NCBI GenBank assembly: GCA_029168955.1
Contig: JAPDOI010000416.1
Span: 92,001-156,000 of the forward strand
Reading direction: 5' to 3'
DNA: 64,000 nt
Origin: Aplectana chamaeleonis
Taxonomy: Eukaryota; Nematoda; Chromadorea; Rhabditida; Cosmocercidae
Shown here: piece by piece, positions 34,501 through 45,700 of the stretch
Numbering within the stretch: position 1 is the first letter of the stretch
Layout: every line of letters begins with the position of its first letter
Made by a program: the position numbers and the translations under genes
The notes under the pieces: generated by a model
What the model was told of the DNA's origin: nothing
Seen by the model: only the letters and a program-made list of their open reading frames with translations
The model's database searches: none

Positions 34501-37402
34501 CGCAACAGTTCCATATTGTCATAGTCAGGAATGCCACATATCCCAATTATCCCCTTCTATCATCCGACCCCCCTCATTCCCGTAATATCCGTGCACCGTT
34601 GTATGCCGCTATCTCTGTCACTGATCGTCAAAGATGGGCTACCTCAGAGCTCAACCGGAAGAGACTGCTGCAGATTGAGCACACCAGATTCCTCACTGAA
34701 TACCTCTCCTGTGCCCCTCCTAATTCCATACTCGACGATGTACCGCCCAAGGTCGAAGATAGCGAAACGGACCTACCAAGACGCTCCCGAGTCATTTTGG
34801 CGGGTCTGCGCTGTGGTCATTCCTCGTTCCTCAAGGCCTATGTCCGTAGGATCGATCCATCGGTCCCTGACGAATGGCCTGACTGCCATGGCACAGGGCA
34901 CGATTCATTTCATTTATTTTCATTCCCAGCTCGACCAGCTTCTCTGACAGCTCTGGATATGTGGAAAAAGCCGCGTGATGTGGCCGCCTCCCTACGCCTT
35001 TGAGAAGAGGCTTCGTTGTGGCCGATAAGAAGAAGAACTGCCACTTTTGCACACCACTGTGCTGGAGCATCTCACAAGAAACATTTTATTTGAGCCAGCA
35101 GTTGAAACACCCGCTGCTGCAGCGATTTTGTTTCTACTGGCAGCGCAGGGGTACGCTGTTACGAAGATATTAGATCGACCCATGTCAGTTGATGAAGACT
35201 CAAAATCGCTCCGTCGCTGCTTAATTGGCAGCGACGATTCGTATGATGCAGATTTTCAATTGTTTGGATACTGGATCGATTCTGATAACCCGTTTCAATC
35301 ACTCGGATACTGGATTATCCGAATTTCGGATATCCGGATATCCAAAATGATTCACTCGAATAACAAGTATATTATGCTCACGATATTGATATCTATCGAA
35401 AAATATCCTCAGTGGTGGACGTCTCTCTGGTACAGTGTGTCATTGCTAGATGGCATTTTTTGTCTAATGAATGACAGCTACGATATCGTTGCTAATATGG
35501 GGGAAAAACGGGCGAAGTTGGGAACAAAAGCTTCTCTTGTCTATAGGTTTCTTCAAGGAGCTCCAATCTAAATGGGGTGTTGATCGAATCCACTGCGCGG
35601 GAGCAGTTTGGCTGGCACACTTGACGCGCTGCGTGCGCGTCGTCGTTGGGGCGCGTTAACCGTGGGACTCTAACGAGAAAAGTAGCTGGCGCTCGGTCAA
35701 CGCGCTCCAACGGCGACGTGCGCGCAGCGGTTTTCCGCCGCTCGCGTCACGTGTGCCAGCCGAACTGCTCCCTCGGAAAAGGATGGTGTTTTCTAAATTT
35801 AGCACTTTAAGCAAGTTATAGGCAAAAGACGCATTTTTTGCCAACTTTGCCCGTTTCGCCCCTTTTTTCCCTATGTTTGCAGCGTTATTGTAGGTCTAAC
35901 CCCCAAAATAGTATAGTTGTGCGAATTGGTCTTTCTAAAAAGAAAAACTACTGTTTACTAAATCGAAGGATCTCCAAAGTTAACGGTCACCAAATGAAAG
36001 ATCTGGGATTTGCATGAATTATTATGCTTGACTCTCCAGAACATCGGGCTAAAATTGTGAACTTTTTTTTCAGGACCTTCCCAATAACATGATACATCAA
36101 GTTAAAATCAAGTCTCTACCACAGCAGTGGTTGTGGTGTGAGACGTGGTGTGACGACTCCAGCAAGTCCAGAGCGAAAACGATTGACCTTGTAAGTTTAA
36201 ACGCATTGCACGAATCATAACACACGCAGAAAACTAAAAAAATATAGCACATCTCACTGTCATTGTGGGAGAGCAGTCTTCCTTATCATGGCAGAGCTGC
36301 CTATCTTGTCTTTTTGTAGATTTTTTTCTGTTCTCTACTCAGAAATTCGTGGGGAAGTTCCCGAGAGCGACAAGAACTACCCCGATTTGAGGGGGGGGGG
36401 GGGGGGCGGAGGGGACCTCCGGCTGGCAGGTCTTCCCTTGTTCTCCCGATCGTCAGCCTTCCCCAAGCTGTTGCAACCCAACACCCATTGGTCATTGATT
36501 TATTCAAAGTCAGCTTGCCAAAACTCGCTAATTTCAACAGTTTCCTATTGTTCGAAAGCAGGCGTAGGGCCAAAAATACTCACCTTTGTCGAAAGGTTAC
36601 GGAGAAGCTTGTTATCTCCCCTGATACTCTGGACAGAGATACCTTACACCGTCCTTGAGTGGCAGGTCTGCTCCCTCAATTTGCGGGGTGCGAGATCACC
36701 TCGAGACTGGCCAGTTTGCATCATCGTATACACTGCGGCTTGGTTTTCTCGTTCATCACGCTCGGGGGGAGGCCATGGGAAAAACCGTGAAGCGAACATC
36801 CCTTGTTCTCCCTCCGAGTCGACTGACAGTCGACTTCGAACGCCTTATCGTTGTGTATAATTCGTGGGGAGAGGGTCCCCCCTCCTCCAGGGGAACGTCT
36901 CGCTATTCTCCGCTTGACCGAGTGATAACGACCAAATCATGTCTATTGTCCTCGGGAACTTCCTCACAAATATCTGAGTATAACTAAAACCAATTTCAGC
37001 TAGCGTTCGTAGAATTTTGAGACTGCATGGAATTAGAAAAACTTTCATGGACTAAGTTGCAGCCTGGACATAGAAATAAAATTGTGTACTCCGCCCCAAT
37101 TTTTTTGAAAAACGTAGCGAGTATCTGGCTCTTCGTATTTTTTATAAAGTGCGAGGTTATAGGGTGTTTGCATGATTATGAATACAATGTATTACTAATT
37201 GTGAACTTTGATACCGTATTCGCTGTAGAGTACATAATTGCTACAAATTCAGTGCAACAATCCATTGACAAAGGAGCCCAAACTGGATTCGGCCGTGAGG
37301 ATTATCCAGGAATGGAAGGACTACGATGCCGAGATTAAGAATGTTCTGTCCAAGGAGCAGAAGGAGGAGGAGTCAAGCACTTATGAGCATTCAGAGTTAT
37401 GA
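28485..37402 (+). CDS. uggt: UDP-glucose:glycoprotein glucosyltransferase, C-terminal exons
   Basis: Four exons (28485-28586, 28647-28761, 36074-36190, 37253-37402) join in frame to 160 codons of the UGGT catalytic (GT24) domain. The enzyme sits in the ER lumen and adds glucose to N-glycans of misfolded glycoproteins, sending them back to calnexin/calreticulin. Conserved blocks are [78 protein letters not shown] and [10 protein letters not shown]. The chain ends in YEHSEL, a KDEL-like retention signal. Intron phases are 2, 0 and 0 between exons. All splice sites are GT-AG. No stop or frameshift is seen, so the gene is likely functional. The introns are 60, 7312 and 1062 bp. The upstream nine-tenths of the protein is not in view. 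Confidence 0.96.
28647..28761 (+). CDS. uggt: UGGT exon b (ALYVID...SNLDQ)
   Basis: 115 bp, following a 60-bp intron with acceptor TATTGCAG; donor CAG|GTATGT. The first base completes Ser with exon a. It ends within the conserved NLDQ/DLPNN active-site block, which is completed by the next exon. Confidence 0.95.
29266..29437. mobile_element. 172-bp MITE with 9-bp target duplication, copy b
   Basis: Flanked by TTCGAACTG at 29257-29265 and 29438-29446 (perfect). Inverted ends contain CCTAAACAGGCAGCAGCGAC. About 90% like the copy at 26613-26785. Confidence 0.92.
29447..30262 (+). pseudogene. hAT-type transposase fragment (DUF4371/ZMYM-like)
   Basis: The frame 29465-29896 contains [29 protein letters not shown] and [18 protein letters not shown]. 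This order matches the SGR-x-G, C-x-AH-x-LNLV and RW blocks of hAT-related transposases. A second frame (29897-30262) continues with loose similarity. No N-terminal zinc finger or C-terminal dimerisation domain is visible, so it is a relic. It lies in the UGGT intron, in the same direction as the gene. Confidence 0.6.
30263..30589. other. Spacer upstream of LINE copy 3
   Basis: No recognisable protein. The 30281-31513 open frame passes through it, but similarity to the LINE begins only near 30596. Confidence 0.5.
30590..31600 (+). pseudogene. LINE copy 3 endonuclease
   Basis: In the long frame ending at 31513, from about residue 103: [60 protein letters not shown] and [15 protein letters not shown]. 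This is the most complete EEP domain of the family here. A frameshift near 31480 moves the linker to another frame (31323-31574). The first 100 residues of the open frame are upstream sequence, so the initiator Met at 30281 is not the real start. Confidence 0.9.
31674..35003 (+). pseudogene. LINE copy 3 reverse transcriptase and C-terminal domain
   Basis: The frame 31674-32510 has [15 protein letters not shown] and [11 protein letters not shown] (motif A). After a frameshift near 32440, 32450-32720 has [13 protein letters not shown] (motif B) and [10 protein letters not shown] (motif C with YTDD instead of YADD). After the insertion, 34020-35003 gives the thumb and C-terminus, with [29 protein letters not shown] and a degenerate zinc-knuckle ([14 protein letters not shown]; first and last Cys lost compared with copy 2). 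Confidence 0.92.
32721..33999. mobile_element. 1.28-kb TIR element with 3-bp target copies in LINE copy 3
   Basis: Ends CAAGGGAAGTATAAGAAGCG and its inverse; flanks TTA (32718-32720) and CTA (34000-34002). Removing it with one flank copy gives an in-frame LINE reading [14 protein letters not shown] with the same length as copy 1. Arms are about 340 bp each; the left arm lacks about 45 bp present in the right. Each arm carries a tRNA-like A-box (near 32842) and B-box (GGGTTCGAATC, 32911-32921; inverse near 33750). The 3-bp target fits PIF/Harbinger-type elements. No transposase. Confidence 0.85.
35046..35598. other. UGGT intron sequence, no feature assigned
   Basis: A 174-residue + frame (35047-35571) matches nothing I know. 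It contains repeats of TGGATACTGGAT and a palindrome GGATATCCGGATATCC (35327-35342). Confidence 0.4.
35599..35772. mobile_element. 174-bp MITE in UGGT intron
   Basis: GGGAGCAGTTTGGCTGGCAC at the left, and its near-perfect inverse at the right; rich in CGCG/GCGC words inside. Target copies not resolved. Confidence 0.75.
36074..36190 (+). CDS. uggt: UGGT exon c (DLPNNM...KTIDL)
   Basis: 117 bp, 39 codons, phase 0 at both ends. Acceptor TTTTTTTTCAG, donor CTT|GTAAGT. It carries LWCETWC, a highly conserved signature. It lies 7.3 kb from exon b. Confidence 0.96.
36338..36978. mobile_element. 641-bp TA-duplicating element, CTCAGA family, in last UGGT intron
   Basis: CTCAGAAATTCGTGGGGAAG at the left and CTTCC...ATATCTGAG at the right, flanked by TA (36336-36337 and 36979-36980). 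About 26 of the first 30 bases match between ends. A run of 16 G lies at 36391-36406. It shares the CTCAGA terminus and TA target with the 15500 and 21364 elements. Confidence 0.72.
37253..37402 (+). CDS. uggt: UGGT last exon (CNNPLT...EHSEL stop)
   Basis: 150 bp including TGA at 37400-37402; acceptor AAATTCAG. It encodes [19 protein letters not shown] and a charged tail ending HSEL. Confidence 0.95.
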   Translation, partial: CNNPLTKEPKLDSAVRIIQEWKDYDAEIKNVLSKEQKEEESSTYEHSEL

Positions 37403-37725
37403 TAGGATTTCTAATTAGCGTGAAAATTTAGTGTCTCAATTAGTGAAGATATCTATGTTACTCAATTGAGTGTGGTGTCTTTAACTAACAAACTCGGATT
37501 GCGGTTTTCCCTGTTAAGGATACGTGTGTAGTACCTCACCAACGAGTCTGCAATTGTTGAGGTTCAGCCATTTTTTTCTCGCATGTTGTTGTGTTCTTGG
37601 GTTTAATTGTTGAATGGTTTTTTAAATGGTGGAAACGAGTGCTAGTAAAGTTCTCATGGGTCGCTGATTTGATGAGATACACATTTTGCGCGTATTATGT
37701 GGTGTTCTGTAAGAAGTTCATTCAA
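37403..37725 (+). other. Region after the UGGT stop
   Basis: AT-rich; expected to hold the 3' UTR. I see no clear AATAAA close to the stop. Confidence 0.4.
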
Positions 37726-40217
37726 AGGCAGTGTTCACGATAATCTTCAATTTCTAGATTTTTCGCTAAATTGATTTAGTGGCCCCCGGGTAGAACTAAA
37801 ATGACGTAGAAATTGAGAAAATTGCACCAGAAGTACAAGAAATCCTCTACTCTCACCCCGCCTCTTTACTCTCACAGGAACTGTTTGTTGTGGCAATGAA
37901 ATCTTTCGTGGACCCGCTCTTTGCAATTCTCTACTCTCTATTGCTTCGTTCCTTCCTTAGGGCCCTAACTAATCCTGCTTTGCATAAAATAGTCTTCTAT
38001 TTTCGATTGACCCAATTTTCTACCGGTGACAACCTTCATGAACATGTTCATGCTGAACATGTTCATGCAACCGGACAACTTGTCTAGGCCAGAGAATACT
38101 GGTGCGCGCGAAGCGCGCACCAGATTTGGTTTTGAACTGGCCACGCGCGGAACCGCTTTTTCAAAATCTAAGTTCAGAATGAACCTAGAAATTAGTTCCA
38201 AATCGCATTGAAAAGAGCGCAAAAAGTTGTTGTTGTTCCCCGAAAATGGTTTGGATTGGTTCGCTGGTTTTCGAGAAAATTTTAAAAAACCGCTCGATTT
38301 TGGTGTTAATCTCCTGTTTTTTTTTTCAGTTGGCGTTCATCAACTTGTGGGTACACTTAAAATTGAGCTAGGAAGCTCATTTTTGGAGAGGAGGCTGGAA
38401 ATGGATGCAGGTCGCTCCCATTCCAATTTGAACTTGATACCTTAACTTTGAAGGGTACCTCAAAATCGTGGGTTTACCTACTAAATTAGCCGTGGAGCGC
38501 GAAAGCTGCTGGGGGATGTTACGGCTGTGGAGAGCAGGGTATGTGGGTGGATCTGCAGCCAATCAACATAACCATAGGTCAGATAGGTCATTAGGGGTAA
38601 GTACTAAACTTGTCAGATTTCGTACTGATGACACGCCATCGATCGATGATCAATATTATCGATTTTTGCGCTTATTGCACAAAATGCGACGAGGAGTGGT
38701 AATTGTTGATGGGTATGGATCTCTTGGTTTGGGAATTTTACTCATCAAACAGTATCGATTAATACCAGTCAATAATATCGATTTTTCGCCTGTTGGAAAA
38801 TTTGATGGCAAATCGCGACGTTTGCCGATTTCCGGAGTGCTACGATAGATATGGCTCAAATTGCTGCTCTGGGGGTTATTTGCAGTGCTAAACATGATTC
38901 TGCAATCCGTTTATCGATTTTTGATAGATTACGGTAGGTTACGGTGGGTATACGGTAGCTCGGTCAAAGTCTCAGATTTGGCTCAAAATATCTTTGTGGG
39001 TGTTATTTGGGACGCCTAACACGAATTTGAGGTCCATTTTTTGATTTCCGAAATTTTCAGGTAGGTAAAGCCAGTTAAAAGGCATTATGCCTACAGTTAC
39101 CTACAGTAAACATAAGTCTAGTGACAAACAGACCCCAGATTCGCGTTCACGAAGCTTCAAAAACGCTTATAACTTCGTTCAGAAGTGTCCGTTGCAAAAT
39201 CCGATGTCAGATTGAGAGACAGCGGAGCAGAATTGAGAAGAAAACATTCATCATCTTTTAAATGGCGAGGACATCCAATCGAGATTCCCTAGTAAGTACC
39301 TTGCTTGGGAAAGTGTTCTCATTCTGAAAAATCGAATATTTATGATCAATAATATCGATTTTTCACCTGTTTTGCAAAATGCGGAGATGAGTGGTGTTTT
39401 TTTTATGGTTGTGCGTCACAAGTTTCAGAAAATGTACTCATACGACAAAATCGCCTGTTCGATGTTTCATCTTTCCAAACTGGGAATCGTTGAGCGAAAT
39501 CCATGTCAGAAAGGGAACCTTCGGGAAAAATATGTGAAATTTCTGAAAATTTAGCTTCCTGGCAAAAGTAGCGATTTGGTAATGTCAAAAAAAAGTTTCA
39601 AAAATGTCTTGAAATATCTTTAAAAAATTATTTGGCGTAAAATAGCCTGGAGTAACAACAAAGCTAGGAAATGAAGTGAAATAACTAAAAATACGATTTG
39701 GCGGTCAATATTAAACTAACTAGCGATAAGTAAAGACAGAGGAATCAGATTTTACAAGCTTCTCCGTTGAACTTATCAAAGCAAAATCAAGCGCGCAAAA
39801 AAAATTAAGTGAACGCAACGCTCCATTCCATATCGCGCTTGATTTTGCTTTGATAAGTTTGATGGAGGAGCTTGTAAAATGTGATCCCTCTGTCTTTACT
39901 TATCGCTAGTTAGTTTATTATTGATCACCAAATCGTATTTTTAGTTATTTCACTTCATTTCCTAGCTTTGTTGTTACTCCAGGCTATTTTACGCCAAATC
40001 ATTTTTTAAAGATATTTCAAGACATTTTTGAAACATTTTTTCGACATTACCAAATCGCTACTTTTGCCAGGAAGCTAAATTTTCAGAAATAATGTCACTG
40101 AAATGCGACGTTTTAATGCGTTTCTCGCCGTTTCTTCGAAATTTCGGACACACTTTGAGGCCAACGCATTGTTTTATGCAAAAAAATCGGGGACGAAAAT
40201 CATCGTGAACACTGCCT
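37726..40217. mobile_element. 2.5-kb TTAA-type element
   Basis: AGGCAGTGTTCACGATAATC at the left and its inverse at the right; flanks TCAA (37722-37725) and TTAA (40218-40221). Its first 370 bp are the reverse complement of the right half of the MITE at 11860-12343, so that MITE is probably a shortened relative. Inside lie a perfect 11-bp hairpin (38099-38123), a core shared with the MULE-like element (about 38830-39190), a repeated AATAATATCGATTTTTC block (38777 and 39346) and a nested MITE (39539-40090). No transposase. Confidence 0.78.
39539..40090. mobile_element. 552-bp MITE nested in the 2.5-kb element
   Basis: Inverted ends ATTTCTGAAAATTTAGCTTC; arms of about 250 bp around a short centre (near 39810). 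Nearly the whole element folds back. Confidence 0.82.
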
Positions 40218-40221
40218 TTAA

Positions 40222-42129
40222 AACATTTACGCAGAATCTCGCGAGAATTTTGCAAATAGAGGCGTTCGTTCTTATTGAGTAACTCGCTTCAAATCCATTT
40301 TTCAGCAGAACTGGGTTATTATTCATAGTTCTGGCGTTAAGCATTACCGAATAGTTTCAGTTTATTAGAATTTCGGCGAGAACTCAGAGGTTGGACAAAC
40401 GACCACCTCTCTATACCAGGGCTGTGCGTAATTACCAATTACGATTTACTAATGACTGGCGTTTTTGGCAATTTTTTTTGCGATTTACGAAATTTCGGCC
40501 CAAAATCGTAACAAGTCGTAACGAAAGCTGAAAACGCGACTAAACGATTAATGCAAGTTCGCGGTATTGTGCATATATAAATTCAACAATTTCATATGCC
40601 TGATACTTGATTATTCTTTCCAATTTCAATTTCCTAAGCCTGCCATCCCCAGCCGGGAATAGTCAGCAGTAGGGTTGGTCATGGCGAAATATAATTGCTG
40701 ATAACGAGGTTTAGGTATGACCTACCGCTCCACTTCTCACATTTACCGACCCCAACTTATTATTAGGCACATACCAACCTTTCATTGCGCCAAATGCGAA
40801 CCAGGTCGGTAGAGCCGGGCTTCACAGCTATTTACTTCCATGAAGTGCTCCCGCCACATGAAGACGAGAGAAGCAGACCTTTGGTGGAGGAGCAGTCTAC
40901 GTCGGAGCGAAATTCCGGTCCGCAGTTGCAGACAACCGCTTTTGTAACACGTAGTGCACACAGGATCATACTGGGACCGCGAGGTCCTGACACGATTGAT
41001 CTTCGTCCCTGCATGACTATCCTTAAGCTCTCTGTAAACTGCAAAAGCGGTCGTTTGCATCTGCGGGCAGCAATTCCATAGACGGTAAATGCGGGGCTCG
41101 GCTCTTCAGACTTGGCTATTTCATGGAGCAAATAATAAAGACTGGAACTCAGTATACACCTCGTTTCGGAATTTCGCAGAGATTTTAAATACAACCTACC
41201 CCCCACATCCATCCTCAGCTGTTTAAAGGCATCGTTCGCGCTGAAAACCAATTTCCATTTCTCAGGCTCATTTTCATGAACTAATGAGCCCGGTGGACCA
41301 CGCCGGTAAAGTTTTGTGCGTCAAAAACATGGTTCTGAAGTTGGAGTAGTTCAAAATGACGACCCGCCACCAGTTTTCACCAACCATCTAGCACGAGGAA
41401 CACAAGCGCCATCCAGGGTTCGGCGCGACGTGTGATGTATCACAGGGAGGGGGGGGTCGGACCCGTCGACATCCGGTGGGATGGGGGTCGGACCTTCGGT
41501 CAACCAAGAACCAAGATGGACTTTTATCAAGGCGGGGGGGGGGCGTGAGGGCCATACCGTTAGTATAAAAAATGGCGGCAAAATGAGATCACAATAAGAG
41601 GTCGAAATAAAACTGGAGATCATACTGAGAGAGCAAAATGAGACAGTAGATCAAAAAAGAAACCGAATAGTGAGAAACCATTGCGAAAAAACAAATGAGG
41701 CAAGATATGAAATGGAGATGAAAAAATAAGGCAGGAACACACACGAAGAGCTGACAATTCACTGGTGATAAAGCATGCAAGATAATAGACGACAGTAGCA
41801 TGGCCATCGTTAACGACTCTAGCATGGAGAAGTCTTTGCCAGGTAAAGTGTGTCACCAAAGCGCTCCTGGATATGTCAGCAGCAGTGGTGTTGTGCATTC
41901 GCTGTCATCGAGGTCATTACAAGCGGACTATCCTGTCAACGAAATGACACAGATGTTCTAGAATTTCGTAATCGAAGATGCATTTTTAGGCGATTCAGGA
42001 TTCACAGGCTCGATCCCACTAAAGCTAAAAAATTTCGCAATTCTGAGAAATAATGGATTGTTGACTGTTTGAGAAGAGGATTGTTCACTGTTATTTCTCT
42101 TGCAATTTACTCCACGAAATTGACTCGCG
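40222..42129. other. Unassigned stretch
   Basis: No gene recognised. Two overlapping frames on opposite strands at 40785-41251 have no family I can name. At 40427 CAGGGCTGTGCG resembles a hAT terminus without a partner. At 41226 AGGCATCGTTCGCGCTG after TTAA is a single end of the TTRA family. Around 41443-41550 are G-runs and GGGTCGGAC repeats. Confidence 0.45.
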
Positions 42130-42776
42130 TTCAAGATGCTATATCGCCTGAAGCATAGGATTTCTATGCCCTGAGGGCAAATACGTAGGGTTGCGGGCGC
42201 GGAGCCCACATTTTGAATACGAATGTCCGCAGGTGAAAACGCACCCAAATTTTCATGGACACAGCTTCAAGCCCAAGAGCGCTACATAAGGTGGGTGGAG
42301 CCTGTTTTTATGCCCTGAGGGCACATAGGGGCGGTTTCGGGCAAGAAAACCGTGTATAATAATTAGCTGTCCGGCCTTGAAAACGCACCCAAAACTTCAT
42401 GAACGCAGCTTCAAGCCCAAGAGCGCTACATAAGGTGGGTGGAGCCTGTTTTTATGCCCTGAGGGCACATAGGGGCGGTTTCGGGCAAGAAAACCGTGTA
42501 TAATAATTGGCTGTCCGGACTTGAAAACGCACCCAAAACTTCATGAACGCAGCTTCAAGCCCAAGAGCGCTACATAAGGAGGGTGGAGCCTGTTTTTATG
42601 CCCTAAGGGCACATAGGTGCGGTTTCGGGCAAGAAAACCGTGTATAATATGTGGCTGTCCGGACTTGAAAACGCACCCAAAATTTCATGAACACAGCTTC
42701 AAGCCCAAGAGCGCTACATAGGGTGGGTGGAGCCTGTTTTAATGTCCTGAGGGCACATAAGTGCGGTTTCGGGCAA
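42130..42776. repeat. 144-bp tandem repeat, four units
   Basis: Units start GCACCCAAA at 42241, 42385, 42529 and 42673, exactly 144 bp apart. Each carries GAGCGCTACATAAGG, the small hairpin GCCCTGAGGGC and GCGGTTTCGGGCAAG. A diverged half unit precedes (from about 42150), and the last unit is cut at 42776 by the large inverted repeat. Confidence 0.95.
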
Positions 42777-45700
42777 GAAATACTCCTCGAGTTCTATATT
42801 CTTCGTGTATAGCACATGGATTTGTTCCGAAATTGTTTAAAAAATATAGAATTCCTAACCTTTTCCAATTATTTTTCAAAAAAAAATTATCGAAATTGAA
42901 TTTTTACTGAGACCACAAATTTTGAATTTCTTTCCGAAATTCTCTTTGAATTCTATGTATTTCTAGCTTCATTATATGAATTTATTTCGAAAATGTGGGA
43001 ATCGTGAAAATCTTCAATTTTTTTTCCCGAAAAAACAGATGAAATTTGAAATTTCTCTTAATTTCCATTTTCAGTGTGAAAACTTTCTAGGAATGTTTCA
43101 CTGTTCATAAGAGCGCATAAATTTCATCAGCATTCATTTTAAAAAAGCTGAATTTAAAAAAAATCATTTCTTTCCGCAAAAAAAAAAATTAAAAATTTCA
43201 AAGTTGAATTTTCATAATCAGAACAATTTTTTAATTTTGATACCAGAACCTTCTTTGAATCCCATGAATCTCGTCACAGGAGATTGTTTTAAGAATGCGA
43301 TAATCTAGGAAAATTTCCATTTTTCTCCCAAAAAAAAAGTAAAAACTGAATTTTCAATAGAATTACCAGTTTCGAATTTCTTTCTTGAACACTTCTGGAT
43401 TTTCTTACTATTGGAGTTTCAGTCGCGAGAAAAGGTTTTTCTAGCTTCACTACGTGGAATTGCGTCCGCATTGTGGTAATTTTGAAAACTTAAGAATTTT
43501 TCCTACAAAAAAAAATGAAATTTTAAAATTGAATTTCTGGTGAAAAGACCGGATTCAGAACTCATTCAAGAACCCTTCAAGAACTCCATAATATCTCGAA
43601 TTCACTGATGATAGTGAATAAATACAATTTTAGGAATTGGTGTATGAGCACCCCATCGTTCGGCCCTCCACCCCTCGCATGCCAGGCAATTCCGTACGCC
43701 AGGTCGCTCTACCAACCCGCAACCCACCCAGGCCGATTATCGATCACATTTGTCAGGGGCTGGAACCCTAACAAGTATGAAACCTCATAAAATTGAGTAT
43801 CATATTCACTTAGTGCATTACTTACCCAAAACATCTTCAGAATTGTTTCGGGAACATGGAATTTATGAAAACTTTGGGTAAGTTCCCAAAAAAAAAGAAA
43901 AAAAATTAAAGTCGAATTTTCATTAAGACCACTAATTCTGTATTTCTTTCCAGATTTCTATTCGAATTCAATGTATTTTCTGCTCCACTACACGGAATTG
44001 TCCCAAAAATGTGGAAATCGTTTGAATTTCAGGTTTCCTCCACAAAAATGAAACTTTGAAATTGAATTTCTGTTGAAAACACTGGCTTCAGAACTCATCC
44101 CAGAGCCCTTCTAGAACTTCATAATATCTCGAATTCACTGATTATATTGAACAAATACAAATTTTGGGATTGATGCATTTTCCGAAAATTTTAAAATTAA
44201 TATGACTGCGAGAAATGAGAGAACAGCTCAACCCATCACATTGAAGATAAACAAATGGTTGGGAACGTGTTGCAGACAAAGAGTCTCTGTAATTCGGATA
44301 TGGTCATTCAGAACCGAGGAGGCCGCAAATACGCCTCCGAGGCCCATTCGCTCCTCAAAATGACCCTGTAGGCTCTTTCTAGAGAAGCAGGCCAGTGTGA
44401 GAGTGAGTGATATGGCAGAGCGTAATTTAGTACTGGTACACCTTTGGCTTGATGCAGTCCTCAATGTGTTTCCGACATTATTCACTACTACAGGAGAACA
44501 CCATGAATTTCTTTCTAAGATGTGCACCATTTCTTGCATTTCGGCTTCTCGGACCAAATCTACATTATAATTGGTTCTGGACCCTAATTATGCGAAGAAT
44601 TTGACATGTTTCATTACTGTACGAATGTAGAAATGTTTTTTTAAGAGTCATGCTTTTACTGAATATGATACTGAATTTTATGAGGTTTCATACTGGTTAG
44701 GGTTTCATCCCCTGACAAATGTGATCGACAATCGGCCTGGATGGGCTGTAGGTTGGTAGAGCGACCTGGCGTAGGTAACTGCCTGGCATGCAAGGGGTGG
44801 AGGGCCGAACGACGGGGTGCTCATACACCAATTCCTAAAATTGTATTTATTCAATATAATCAGCGAATTTGAGATATTATGAAGTTCTAGAAGGGCTCTG
44901 GAATGAGTTTTGAAGCCGGTGTCTTCACCAGAAATTCAATTGTGAATTTTCATTTTTGTTGAGGAAATCTGAAATTTATACGATTTCCACATTTTTGGAA
45001 CAATTCTATGTAGTGGAGGAGAAAATACATTAAATTCGAATAGCAATCTGCAAATAAATTCAGAATTAGTGGTCTTAATGCAAATTCGACTTAGATTTTT
45101 TTCTTTTTTTTGGAAACTTACACAAAGTTTTCATAAATTCCATGTTCCCGAAACAATTCTGAAGATGTTTTGGGAAAGTAATGCACTAAGTGAATATGAT
45201 ACTGAATTTTATGAGGTTTCATACTGGTTAGGGTTCCAGCCCCTGACAAATGTGATCGATAATCGGCCTGGATGGGCTGTAGGTTGGTAGAGCGACCTGG
45301 CGTACGGAATTGCCTGGCATGCGAGGAGTGGAGGGCCGAACGATGGGCTGTTGCCGATTCGACAGTTGACACAACTGAAACAAGCGTCGAATAATGTGTG
45401 CCGTCTGTAACCACACACAATACACGGCACTTACGCGCAAATTTCTAAGTTGTCCCCGCTTGAGCAAAATGTTTTCTATAGAACTATAGTGGTCGATTGA
45501 AAGGAATAAGTCGCGTTTTTTGTCGAATACAACGTTTTAAGCGGGGGTGAGTATTCATGTAGTGGAATGGTTCCAAATGATCGTTTTATGTGGGGTCTCA
45601 CTATGGAACTCTCTGTATGCTGTAGGTTACTATTAGTCATTCTAACCATTCCTCATGAAATGTAGTTTTCTAGAACCGTAGTTGGACGTTGAGTCGGAAT

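Larger units (their letters stand above)
30590..35045 (+). mobile_element. LINE copy 3 (same family as copies 1 and 2)
   Basis: + strand, in the UGGT intron. It begins inside the second half of the PHD-like finger (YCCTFC), so it is 5' truncated, and runs through endonuclease, linker, RT and C-terminal domain to about 35045. A TIR element (32721-33999) splits the RT domain. Excluding it the copy is about 3.2 kb. The 3' end has a GATAAGAAGAAGAAC stretch, similar to the AAGAAGAAGATGAAG stretch at the end of copy 2. Confidence 0.92.

Noticed and set aside
35047..35571. 174-residue + frame as a host gene
   Set aside because: It lies in a UGGT intron, overlaps TGGATACTGGAT repeats and matches no family I know.
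40427..40560. A hAT element starting CAGGGCTGTGCG
   Set aside because: No matching right end or 8-bp duplication found in the window.
42241..42776. CRISPR array
   Set aside because: Units are 144 bp and repeated throughout, without unique spacers, in a eukaryotic genome.
44228..44557. 109-residue minus frame as a gene
   Set aside because: No recognisable domain, no good splice context; it sits in the unrelated centre of a repeat element.
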